Shown here piece after piece: positions 43,989-51,831 of a DNA stretch of 64,000 nucleotides. Numbering within the stretch: position 1 is the stretch's first letter; every line of letters starts with the position of its first letter. This DNA is from JBQTII01 sp052387905 (GTDB taxonomy: Bacteria; Actinomycetota; Actinomycetes; Sporichthyales; Sporichthyaceae). The notes beneath the pieces were generated by a model. That model ran no database searches. It was not told where the DNA came from and was given only the letters and a program-made list of their open reading frames with translations. The stretch covers positions 186,001-250,000 of the forward strand of contig JBQTIR010000005.1 in assembly GCA_052387905.1 (NCBI GenBank). Reading direction: 5' to 3'. A program made the translations under genes and the position numbers.

Positions 43989-44094
43989 GACTGACCCTTC
44001 TGTGCACAGGCGCAGCAACGAGCCGGGGGCGGTCCGGCCTTGGCCGAACCGCCCCCGCGCTCGCTGCAGGAGATGGTGTTCCGCGCTGGTGCGG

Positions 44095-44610
44095 CTAGAC
44101 GGCGGGGTCGATGGGGGCGGGGTCGACGGGTGCGGGGTCGACGGGTGCGGGGTCGACGGGCGCGGGCTCCACCACGTCCGGCGATTCGGCCTTGACGGAG
44201 TTGGCGGTGTAGACACCGTCCACCTTCACACCCTTGGCCCTGACCTTGTCGCCGATGGCGAAGTCGGCCAACGTCGCCACCGCGTCGTCCTTGCGGATCT
44301 TCGCACCGGGAGCGACGGTCACGGTCAGCTCGGCGCCGCGCAGTGACTTCTCCTTACCGCCGTGAACCCGGAAGGTCAGGCTGCCGGCGACGGCATCGGC
44401 GCTGACGAACGCGCCACCGAGGTTGAAGTCGACCTTCTTGGCCTTCTTGGCCTTCTTCGCCTTCTTGGCTTTCTTGGCCTTGTCCGAGTTCTCCGACTTC
44501 GACACCGACACCGACTGGTCGGAGGAGGCGCTGGCGGACATCACCGGCAGTGCGGGCACTCCGACGGCGAGGGCGAGAATCGAGGCGGCGGCCCAGGAAC
44601 GAGTGCGCAT
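44095..44610 (-). CDS. Secreted DUF5666-like protein with Lys/Ala and Pro repeats
   Basis: 171 aa. Signal peptide (about 1-28), then a KKAKKAKKAKKAKK repeat at about 44-59, a beta-barrel-like DUF5666 domain (VAGSLTFRVHGG..AELTVTVAPGAKIRKDD) and a C-terminal (DPAPV)n repeat. Probably exported and wall- or polyanion-interacting. It lies 106 bp downstream of the preceding secreted protein in the same direction. Confidence 0.82.
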   Translation of the reverse strand: MRTRSWAAASILALAVGVPALPVMSASASSDQSVSVSKSENSDKAKKAKKAKKAKKAKKVDFNLGGAFVSADAVAGSLTFRVHGGKEKSLRGAELTVTVAPGAKIRKDDAVATLADFAIGDKVRAKGVKVDGVYTANSVKAESPDVVEPAPVDPAPVDPAPVDPAPIDPAV

Positions 44611-44737
44611 GGGTGGGGCTCCTTAGCGGGGGGGAATCAGGTCCGATTCCTTTGTCGGTCAGGCGCACACCCGGAGTTGAGGGTTCTCGACGACGGATCA
44701 TGGGCGGTGATCATCACCGGCTCACGAAAGTGGGACA

Positions 44738-45646
44738 TCAATCGAAATCCAGGTCCAGCGCGCCCGAGTCCTCGCGGACCGCCAACGTCCGTCGCTCGCG
44801 GCGGCTGCGCACTGCAACGTGGTGCTGCACCGGGCTCACAGCCAGGACGGCATCGACGAGGTCGAGAAAGAACCGGGGCGCCGCCACATCCGCCGGTACC
44901 GGGTCGTGGGTGATGCGCACCGCCGTGCCCGCGCCAACCGGTTCATCCCAGTCGACGAGCAGCAGACCGGTGGCGGTGTAGCCGTTGGGATCACCGGGGC
45001 GGGCGCGCAGCTTGCGCATCATGTCGACCGTGCGCTCGAACGCGTCGGGCTCGCGGGTCAGCACGCTGGCCCGCTGCACGAAGAAGAAGCCGACCGCTGC
45101 CAACGGGTGCCGGGCGCGCAGGTTGCCCGCGTCGCCGTAGGCCTCCTCGAACCGGTTGGGCAGGTTCTTGCCGAACGCGGAGAGCTGGGTCTTGGTGCTG
45201 ATCAACACCTCGGGCCCGCGGTCCCACCGCGAGATCACCACGTCGACCTGCTTCTCGTACGCGCGCCCCAGCACGCGGGCCGAGGTCGGCGCGATCGCCG
45301 GCATCTTCGCGAGCCGCTCACGCATCTCGTCGGCGAGCCTGGCCGGCAATTTGTCCAGCAGCAGCGCGACCTCGCGTGGCAGAATCCGGGGGCGGGTCGG
45401 CCGGGGCCACACCTCGTCGTCGCCGAATCCCGCGCGGCGCAACTCGGCGGCCAGCCAGGCGTCTACCGCCAGGGCGAAACGTCCGCTGGCGGCGACGGAA
45501 CCCTCGCACACCGGAACGGCGAGCAGCTGGGTCAGCAGCTCGTAGTCCGGGGCGTAGCACCCGCCTTCGCCTCTGGTGTGGCACCACGGGTCCGTGCTGC
45601 GCCGCGCGGCCAGGATCGGGTCGAGCGCGCTGAACCCGTCGATCAT
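44738..45646 (-). CDS. Probable type II restriction endonuclease
   Basis: 302 aa. A PD-(D/E)XK-like stretch is visible (DRGPEVLISTKTQLSAFGKNLPNRFEEAYGDAGNLRARHPLAAVGFFFV) in the middle third. The gene overlaps the DNA methyltransferase by 4 bp in the same direction, the usual restriction-modification arrangement. Recognition sequence not deducible. Alternative: a nuclease-like partner of unknown role. Confidence 0.78.
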   Translation of the reverse strand: MIDGFSALDPILAARRSTDPWCHTRGEGGCYAPDYELLTQLLAVPVCEGSVAASGRFALAVDAWLAAELRRAGFGDDEVWPRPTRPRILPREVALLLDKLPARLADEMRERLAKMPAIAPTSARVLGRAYEKQVDVVISRWDRGPEVLISTKTQLSAFGKNLPNRFEEAYGDAGNLRARHPLAAVGFFFVQRASVLTREPDAFERTVDMMRKLRARPGDPNGYTATGLLLVDWDEPVGAGTAVRITHDPVPADVAAPRFFLDLVDAVLAVSPVQHHVAVRSRRERRTLAVREDSGALDLDFD

Positions 45647-47370
45647 GGGGTTTCCTTGCGGTCCCGGGCTGAGCGAGCGCGGGCGGCGCGACGAGCAGCG
45701 AGCTCGCTGTGCGCATGCTGAACTGCGACCACCTGACGTAACGTCAGACCAAGGTGGTCACGAAGTAGGATCGTGTCGACGATCTCGGTGGCGCCGCCGC
45801 GATCCCCGTCGGCGAGAGCCGCGGTGATGGCCCGCCGCGCAGCCCGCAACGCGGGAGCCGCATCGCGCAGCACCGCAGGTGTCGGCAGCGGCAACCGATC
45901 GGCCTCCCGCGGCTCGAGCTTGAGCAGGCCACCGCCGTAGGCGCGACCCACGATCTCCGAGCCGAGCAGCGTGACGCTGTTCAGCGCCGCCAGCGGCAGC
46001 ACGTCGGCGCCGAGCACCCGCAGACCCGCCGTCAGGTACACCCCGTGGACGCTGTTGAGGTGGTGCGCGCGGGCGCGGTTGGCCGACAGCGCCACCGCAT
46101 CGGCGTTCATGTAGGTGAGGAACAGGCATGGCGGGGCGCTCAGCGGCACCCGCCACCACGGCGTGCGGACCCGGCACTTGTAGGCCAGGTCGACACCGGC
46201 GCGTTCGCCGGCGCGGATGTACGCCGCCGCCGCCGCGGAGGGCTCATCCTCGGGCCGCAGCAGCCAGGTCCGCGCACCGTCCGCACCGAGCTCGCGCCAC
46301 GCCGCGGTCGTGAACGCCGGGGTGCGCAGGTGCCGGCTGCCCGGCGGCGACAAGGACACCAGGTCGCCGGATTCGAGGCCGAGTGAGTCAACCTGAGCCG
46401 GCGTCAGGGCGAACCAGCGGTTGTTCCCGGTGACCGCGCCCAGACGCGTGGTGCCCCAGGTCGCGAGCGTGCTCATCCGATCGTCGACCGCGAGCCGCTC
46501 GACGACGGCGCGTGCGGGCGCGGGCAGCAACGCCGCGGTCCACTTGGTGCTCGCTCCGACCGGGGCCCAGGTGCTTGTCGACTCGGCGGCACCCGCGAGC
46601 TCGGCGACGTCGCGGACCTGGAGCAGCTCGCAGTGCGCGGCCGGGCCCTCGCCCTCGGCCAGCACCAGCACGACCTCCGCCAGCACGCCGGGGAAGATGC
46701 GCTCGGTGAACAGGACCAGGCGCACGCGGGCGAAGCGGCGCATCAGGAACGTGCGCACCTCCGCCGCGTAGTTCACGCTCAACAGCTCGGCGGGCAGCAC
46801 CAGACCCAGGCGCCCGCCCGGGCGCAGGAACGAGGCGGCATGGACGGTGAAGGCCGCCCACGACGACGCAAGCCGGGTCAGCGGAACCCCGGCGGCCAGG
46901 GCAGCCCGGCGCCCGGCAGCGCGGGCCTCTCCGGTGAAGTCCTGGTAGCGGATGTAGGGCGGGTTTCCGATGACGGCGTCGTAGCGGGCCTCGGCGGGAA
47001 CGGTCAGGAAGTCCGCAGTGCGGATCCGCACCTGGTGACCGGCCGCGGCGACCCGCGCGCCAGCAGTGCGGGCGCTGGCGCTGTGCAACTCGTAGCCGTC
47101 GAGCACCGGAGCCGGCCCGGCGGCGGGTGCCCCGGCGCGTAGCGTCGAGAGGCGCTCGGCGGCGGCGAGCAGGAAGGCCGCTTCGCCGCAGCTGGGCTCG
47201 AGCACGCCATCGCCGGGCCCGCGGACGGCCCACGCCGCGACGTACTCGCACAACAACGGCGGGGTGAAGAAGGCTCCGCGGGCCTTGCGGGTGCTCCGCG
47301 CCTCGACCACGGACCCGGCCGTTACCTCGGGCGCTGCGGCGCCCGGCGGCCGGAGCGAGGAAGTGGACAC
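45643..47370 (-). CDS. N6-adenine DNA methyltransferase
   Basis: 575 aa. Motif I region VLEPSCGEAAFLLAA and catalytic motif IV IGNPPYIRYQ mark a gamma-class N6-adenine methylase; the RGAFFTPPLLCEYVA start is typical. The C-terminal half is a target-recognition domain. It forms a restriction-modification pair with the overlapping downstream endonuclease. Divergent from ppiA. Confidence 0.9.
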   Translation of the reverse strand: MSTSSLRPPGAAAPEVTAGSVVEARSTRKARGAFFTPPLLCEYVAAWAVRGPGDGVLEPSCGEAAFLLAAAERLSTLRAGAPAAGPAPVLDGYELHSASARTAGARVAAAGHQVRIRTADFLTVPAEARYDAVIGNPPYIRYQDFTGEARAAGRRAALAAGVPLTRLASSWAAFTVHAASFLRPGGRLGLVLPAELLSVNYAAEVRTFLMRRFARVRLVLFTERIFPGVLAEVVLVLAEGEGPAAHCELLQVRDVAELAGAAESTSTWAPVGASTKWTAALLPAPARAVVERLAVDDRMSTLATWGTTRLGAVTGNNRWFALTPAQVDSLGLESGDLVSLSPPGSRHLRTPAFTTAAWRELGADGARTWLLRPEDEPSAAAAAYIRAGERAGVDLAYKCRVRTPWWRVPLSAPPCLFLTYMNADAVALSANRARAHHLNSVHGVYLTAGLRVLGADVLPLAALNSVTLLGSEIVGRAYGGGLLKLEPREADRLPLPTPAVLRDAAPALRAARRAITAALADGDRGGATEIVDTILLRDHLGLTLRQVVAVQHAHSELAARRAARARSARDRKETP

Positions 47371-47510
47371 GGCCCGACGGTAGTGGTCGCCACCGACGAT
47401 CCCGGGTACGACAGCACCGGCGCCCCATCCCCGCCCGGATTCGCTGGTGCGTGCAAAGATGCGGGTCCGAAGGGGTGCGCCAGCGCCCGGACGTCGATGA
47501 AAGGGTTCCC

Positions 47511-48041
47511 GTGGCTGAGGAACTGTTCGCCACCCTGCACACCACGCTGGGACCGGTCCGCGTGCGGTTGTTCCCTGACCACGCGCCGACCACGGTGAAG
47601 AACTTCGTCGACCTGGCCCAGGGCAACCGAGAGTGGACCGACCCCCGCACCGGCGCCCCGACCACCGAGCCGCTGTACTCCGGCACGATCTTTCACCGGG
47701 TGATCGCGAACTTCATGATCCAGGGCGGTGACCCGCTCGGCACCGGGACCGGCGGCCCCGGCTACCGCTTCAAGGACGAGTTCCACTCCGAGCTGACCTT
47801 CGACCGCCCGTACCTGCTGGCCATGGCCAATGCGGGCCCGAGCACCAACGGCTCGCAGTTCTTCATCACCGTCGTCCCGACCCAGTGGCTGACGATGAAG
47901 CACACGATCTTCGGCGAGGTCGCCGACATCGACAGCCGCGACGTGGTCGAGGCGATCGGGGCGGTGGAGACCGGTCCGCGCGACCGACCCAAGGTCGACG
48001 TCGTCATCGAGAAAGTCGAGATCGAGCGGATCACGGTCTGA
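47511..48041 (+). CDS. ppiA: Peptidyl-prolyl cis-trans isomerase (cyclophilin type)
   Basis: 176 aa from GTG 47511 with GAAAGGG 5 bp upstream. Cyclophilin motifs FHRVIANFMIQGGDP, GSQFFITVVPTQWL and HTIFGEV are intact. Cytoplasmic protein-folding enzyme. Standard neighbour of the rhomboid and crgA genes in actinobacteria. Confidence 0.95.
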   Translation: MAEELFATLHTTLGPVRVRLFPDHAPTTVKNFVDLAQGNREWTDPRTGAPTTEPLYSGTIFHRVIANFMIQGGDPLGTGTGGPGYRFKDEFHSELTFDRPYLLAMANAGPSTNGSQFFITVVPTQWLTMKHTIFGEVADIDSRDVVEAIGAVETGPRDRPKVDVVIEKVEIERITV

Positions 48042-48089
48042 GGGCCCGGTCGTCGATCCCGGTCGCTGAGCTGACCGCCTGAGCTGCCC

Positions 48090-48992
48090 GTGTCCAGCGA
48101 CCCGCGCACCGATGAGGTCCCCACCTGTTACCGGCACGCCGGCCGGGAGACCTACGTCCGATGCACGCGCTGTGATCGCAGCATCTGCCCGGACTGCATG
48201 ATTTCGGCCTCGGTGGGTTTCCAGTGCCCGCGGTGCGTGCACGAGGCCAACAAGGACGTGCGCCAGGCCCGCACCGTCGGCGGCGGGGTGGTCCGCAGCG
48301 ACGCCGGCCTGATCACCAGCATCATTCTGGCGATCAACGTCGTGCTGTTCCTCGCGGTCCAGCCCTCCACCGAACTGCTCAACCGCTTGGTTCTGGTGCC
48401 TTACGACATCGACACCGGCGACGGGGTGGCCCAAGGCGGCTGGCACCGGCTGATCTCGGCCGCGTTCCTGCACGAGCAGACGTTGCACCTGCTGCTGAAC
48501 ATGCTGGTGCTGTGGCTGTTCGGCCGGCCGCTGGAGGCCCAGCTGGGCCGGTCGCGCTTCGTCGCGACCTACCTCGCGTGCGCGCTCGGCGGATCGACGG
48601 CGTCCTATCTGTTCAACGACCCCCGCACCGGGTCCCTCGGCGCCTCCGGCGCGGTGTTCGGCCTGATCGGGGCGCTGTTAGTCATCGAGCGCCGGATCGG
48701 GTCCAACCCCTCGGGTGTGATCGTTTACCTGGGCATCCTGCTGCTGCCCGGATTCGTGCTGGAGAACATCGACTGGCGCGGGCACATCGGCGGGCTGGTC
48801 ACCGGCGCTGTGCTCGGCGCCTTGTTCGCCTATGGCCCGCGCGCGCACCGCGCGATGTGGCAGGGGTTGGCGATCGGCGCCCTGGTGGTGGCCATGGCCA
48901 CGGCAGTGCTGATCCGCACCGACCGCCTGCAGGATCAGGTGCGGCTGGACTTCGCGGTCGAGTTCGGCGTGAACTCCAGCGCCCCGGGCTGA
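48090..48992 (+). CDS. Rhomboid family intramembrane serine protease
   Basis: 300 aa. An N-terminal B-box-type zinc finger (CYRH..C.RC...CPDCM.....FQCPRC, residues 13-50) precedes six transmembrane helices. Catalytic Ser is in GASGAVFG and catalytic His in WRGHIGGLVTG; the HEQTLHLLLNML motif on TM2 is conserved. Substrate unknown. 48 bp after ppiA. Confidence 0.93.
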   Translation: MSSDPRTDEVPTCYRHAGRETYVRCTRCDRSICPDCMISASVGFQCPRCVHEANKDVRQARTVGGGVVRSDAGLITSIILAINVVLFLAVQPSTELLNRLVLVPYDIDTGDGVAQGGWHRLISAAFLHEQTLHLLLNMLVLWLFGRPLEAQLGRSRFVATYLACALGGSTASYLFNDPRTGSLGASGAVFGLIGALLVIERRIGSNPSGVIVYLGILLLPGFVLENIDWRGHIGGLVTGAVLGALFAYGPRAHRAMWQGLAIGALVVAMATAVLIRTDRLQDQVRLDFAVEFGVNSSAPG

Positions 48993-48998
48993 TCACCG

Positions 48999-49019
48999 GT
49001 TGTCCCCAATGGGGACAAC
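48999..49019. terminator. Inverted repeat between convergent rhomboid and crgA genes
   Basis: GTTGTCCCC-AAT-GGGGACAAC, a perfect 9-bp stem. Works as a bidirectional terminator by position. Each arm also contains TTGTCCCCA-like DnaA-box sequence, the same variant as upstream of gyrB. Confidence 0.6.
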
Positions 49020-49053
49020 TCCTGTGGAGAACTACATCGGTGTAATTAGCGGC

Positions 49054-49302
49054 TTATCGCCATTGGGTCGACGTGATGAACCCGCCGGTGATGAACGCGA
49101 AGCCCACCAGCAGGTTGTAATTCTCGAACCCGCTGACGGGGTAGTCACCGTTGGAGACGTAGTAGACGACGATCCAGAGCAGGCCGAACCCGAACAGGCC
49201 GAGCATCAGCGGGGCGAGCCAGGGCGGGCTCGGGCCGACCTTGGGCGCGGGCGGAGGCTTGGGCTTATCGCCCTTCTTCCGACGCAGCGGCGACTTCGCC
49301 AT
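49054..49302 (-). CDS. crgA: Cell division protein CrgA
   Basis: 82 aa, two transmembrane helices (about 29-48 and 61-80), basic Pro/Lys-rich N-terminus (RRKKGDKPKPPPAPK) and the signature NYNLLVGFAFITGGFITSTQWR. CrgA couples FtsZ and septal peptidoglycan synthases. GGGAGTGATC ribosome-binding site. Divergent from the DUF881 gene. Confidence 0.95.
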   Translation of the reverse strand: MAKSPLRRKKGDKPKPPPAPKVGPSPPWLAPLMLGLFGFGLLWIVVYYVSNGDYPVSGFENYNLLVGFAFITGGFITSTQWR

Positions 49303-49371
49303 GATCACTCCCGATGCCGTGGTGGTGCGTGCCGTCCTGGTGCGCGCCTGCTGAGCTAGCGTATCGGGACT

Positions 49372-50145
49372 GTGGCGGAGGAGGCGGACTTGAACACCTC
49401 GACCTCCGCTGGCGCGGCATCGAACCCCTGGCGGGTGGGCGTGCCGCTGGTACTGGTCATCGCGGGCATGCTGTTTGCGATCACCGCCACCACGGCGCGC
49501 GGAACGAACCTGCGCTCGAGTGAGAGCCTGCGCCTGGTCGACCTCATCCAGGCGGCCGAACTGCGCAACGACCGGACCCGCCTGGCCGGGGAACGTCTCG
49601 CCGCGGAGGTGGAGAACCTCGCCGCCCAGGCCGCCGACCCCCGGGTGACGCAGGTGCGCGAGGAGGCCGCGGCGATCGCGGGAGCAGCGGGACTGACGCG
49701 GCTGTCCGGACCGGGCCTGACCGTCACCCTCGACGATGCGCCCGCCGGTGCCCTCGAGGCCGATTTTCCCGGTCTGCCGGCGCCGACCCCGGACGACCTC
49801 GTCGTGCACCAGCAAGATCTGCAGGCGGTGGTCAATGCGCTGTGGGCCGGCGGCGCCGAAGCCATCCAGCTGATGGACCAGCGGATCATCTCCACCAGCG
49901 CCGTGCGGTGCGTGGGAAACGTGCTGATCCTGCAGGACCGGGTGTACTCCCCGCCCTACGCCGTGACCGCGATCGGCGATGTGTCCCGGATGTCGCAGGC
50001 GCTCGACGCCGCTCCGGCGATTTCGAACTACCGTGAGTATGTCGACGCTTATGGTCTGAGGTACGACGTCGAAACGCAGCGCCGCGTCACGGTGCCCGCG
50101 TTCACCGGCTCGCTCGACCTGCGCTACGCCGACGTCGACGACTGA
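49372..50145 (+). CDS. DUF881 membrane protein
   Basis: 257 aa, GTG start. One N-terminal transmembrane helix (about 21-38), then a coiled-coil-like stretch and the DUF881 domain (LTVTLDDAP..VHQQDLQAVVNALWAGGAEAIQLMDQRI). The family is common near crgA and sortase in actinobacteria; envelope function inferred only. Confidence 0.92.
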   Translation: MAEEADLNTSTSAGAASNPWRVGVPLVLVIAGMLFAITATTARGTNLRSSESLRLVDLIQAAELRNDRTRLAGERLAAEVENLAAQAADPRVTQVREEAAAIAGAAGLTRLSGPGLTVTLDDAPAGALEADFPGLPAPTPDDLVVHQQDLQAVVNALWAGGAEAIQLMDQRIISTSAVRCVGNVLILQDRVYSPPYAVTAIGDVSRMSQALDAAPAISNYREYVDAYGLRYDVETQRRVTVPAFTGSLDLRYADVDD

Positions 50146-50185
50146 CCAGAGCACAGGCACTGCAGATCAACCAGGGGGAACAGAC

Positions 50186-50941
50186 GTGAGCGAGCGCAGC
50201 GAGTCCGCTGTCGCGCCAGCAGGCGCACCGGGTCCGCGCCGGCGTGCCAACGCCGGCCGCATGGCGGTGCGCGGCGCCGGCGAGCTGATGATCACCTTCG
50301 GGATGGTCCTGCTGCTGCTCGTGGTCTACCAGCTCTTCTACACCAACCTGGAGGCGAACCGGGCCCAGGATGCGAAGAAGGACCAGCTGCGCCGCGAGTG
50401 GATGCAGCCGATCAGCAAGGGCAACCCGATCAAGGGCGACGCGATCGGCATCGTCTACATCGAACGGCTCGGCAAGAATTGGGAGAAGCCCCTCGTCGAG
50501 GGCGTCGACCTGGGCAGCCTATCCAAGGGTGTCGGACACTTCCCGGACAGCGTGCTGCCAGGCAAGGTCGGGAACTTCTCGATCGCCGCGCACCGCGCAA
50601 CCCACGGCGAGCCGTTCGCGAACCTAGATCGCATCCAGCCCAAGGACACGGTCGTGGTCGAGACTCGCAACCGCTGGTTCGTCTACACGATCATCAAGAT
50701 GCCTGGCGCCTCCCCGGAGCACCCGGCGTGGAAGCTCGTGGACCCCAGCAACGGCAGCGTCGTACTGCCGGTGCCGGAAATGCCCGAGGCGACCCCGACC
50801 GAGAAGCGCATCACGCTGGTGACCTGCAACCCGCGCTGGGGATCGAGTACCCGCCTGATCGTGTACGGCAAGCTCACCGCGACCTACAAAAAACCGGGTG
50901 CGTTGCCACCGGAGCTCGCCTACACCGCACGGAAGGCCTGA
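50186..50941 (+). CDS. srtE: Class E sortase
   Basis: 251 aa. N-terminal transmembrane anchor (about 32-53), then the sortase barrel with catalytic His in FSIAAHRATHGEPF, Cys in LVTCNPRWG and Arg in SSTRLIVYG. Actinobacterial class E sortase, normally housekeeping and recognising LAXTG. Its first codons (GTG AGC GAG CGC AGC GAG) are a recurrent GAGCGAGCGCAGCGAG repeat also seen at 55390. Confidence 0.93.
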   Translation: MSERSESAVAPAGAPGPRRRANAGRMAVRGAGELMITFGMVLLLLVVYQLFYTNLEANRAQDAKKDQLRREWMQPISKGNPIKGDAIGIVYIERLGKNWEKPLVEGVDLGSLSKGVGHFPDSVLPGKVGNFSIAAHRATHGEPFANLDRIQPKDTVVVETRNRWFVYTIIKMPGASPEHPAWKLVDPSNGSVVLPVPEMPEATPTEKRITLVTCNPRWGSSTRLIVYGKLTATYKKPGALPPELAYTARKA

Positions 50942-50946
50942 GGCAG

Positions 50947-51117
50947 ATGTACGTCTGGATCTGGCGGCACCTGCCCGGCCCGGTCGCGGTCCGCCTGCTG
51001 CTGAGCCTGCTGCTTACCCTGGGTGTGCTCTACCTGCTCTTCGAGCACATCTTCCCGTACATCGATCCCCGGCTGCCGTTCAACCAGGTCGCGCCCGAAG
51101 GCGTCGACGGTACCTAG
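50947..51117 (+). CDS. Conserved small membrane protein
   Basis: 56 aa: MYVWIWRHLPGPVAVRLLLS, then an 18-residue hydrophobic core and IDPRLPFNQVAPEGV. A single transmembrane helix with extracytoplasmic tail. It is found between the sortase and trpG/pabA genes in many actinobacteria. Function unknown. AGGCAG ribosome-binding site, 5 bp after the sortase stop. Confidence 0.85.
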   Translation: MYVWIWRHLPGPVAVRLLLSLLLTLGVLYLLFEHIFPYIDPRLPFNQVAPEGVDGT

Positions 51118-51142
51118 CGCGCGGCGCCTTAGGCTTGCCGGC

Positions 51143-51787
51143 GTGGCCCGCATCCTCGTCGTGGACAACTACGACAGCTTCGTGTTCAACCTCGTGCAGT
51201 ACCTGCAGCAGCTCGACGCGGACTGCGACGTGCGCCGCAATGACGCCGTCAGTGTCGCCGAAGCCGGCTCCTACGACGGGGTGCTGATCTCCCCCGGCCC
51301 CGGAACACCGCAGTCCGCGGGCATCTGCATCGAGATGGTCCGGCACTGCGCGCGCGCCGGGGTCCCGCTGTTCGGGGTCTGTCTGGGCCTGCAGTCGATT
51401 GCGGTCGCGTTCGGCGCCACCGTCGGGCGTGCCCCGGAACTGCTGCACGGCAAGACCAGCCTCGTCCACCACGACGGCGCCGGGGTGCTCGCCGGGCTCT
51501 CCTCGCCGTTCATCGCGACGCGTTATCACTCCCTTGCGATCGACCCGGCCACCGTGCCCGTAGAGCTGGAGGTCACCGGCCACACCGATTCCGGGGTGAT
51601 CATGGCGGCCCGGCACCGCGGGCTCGGCGAGGGCGTCGACATCGAGGGCGTGCAGTTCCACCCCGAGTCCGTCCTCACCGAGGGCGGACATCGGATGCTC
51701 GCCAACTGGCTCAGCCGATGCGGAGATCCCGGCGCCGTGGCCCGCAGCGCGGGTCTGGCACCCGTCGCTCCACCGCGGGCCGGCTGA
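51143..51787 (+). CDS. trpG: Glutamine amidotransferase of anthranilate/aminodeoxychorismate synthase
   Basis: 214 aa from GTG 51143. Class I glutamine amidotransferase: nucleophile Cys in LFGVCLGLQSIA, oxyanion region SPGPGTPQSAG and His-Glu in VQFHPESVLT. Together with TrpE or PabB it makes anthranilate or aminodeoxychorismate. The isolated location near pknB is typical of the pabA/trpG paralogue in actinobacteria; which partner it serves cannot be decided here. Confidence 0.9.
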   Translation: MARILVVDNYDSFVFNLVQYLQQLDADCDVRRNDAVSVAEAGSYDGVLISPGPGTPQSAGICIEMVRHCARAGVPLFGVCLGLQSIAVAFGATVGRAPELLHGKTSLVHHDGAGVLAGLSSPFIATRYHSLAIDPATVPVELEVTGHTDSGVIMAARHRGLGEGVDIEGVQFHPESVLTEGGHRMLANWLSRCGDPGAVARSAGLAPVAPPRAG

Positions 51788-51831
51788 CCGTCCCCGTCGG
51801 CGACGCAGGAGCCGTTGGCAGTGTCACCACT

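Noticed and set aside
44420..44480. Tandem DNA repeat as a mobile or regulatory repeat
   Set aside because: The GGCCTTCTT-like repetition encodes the Lys/Ala repeat of the secreted protein, so it is coding low complexity.
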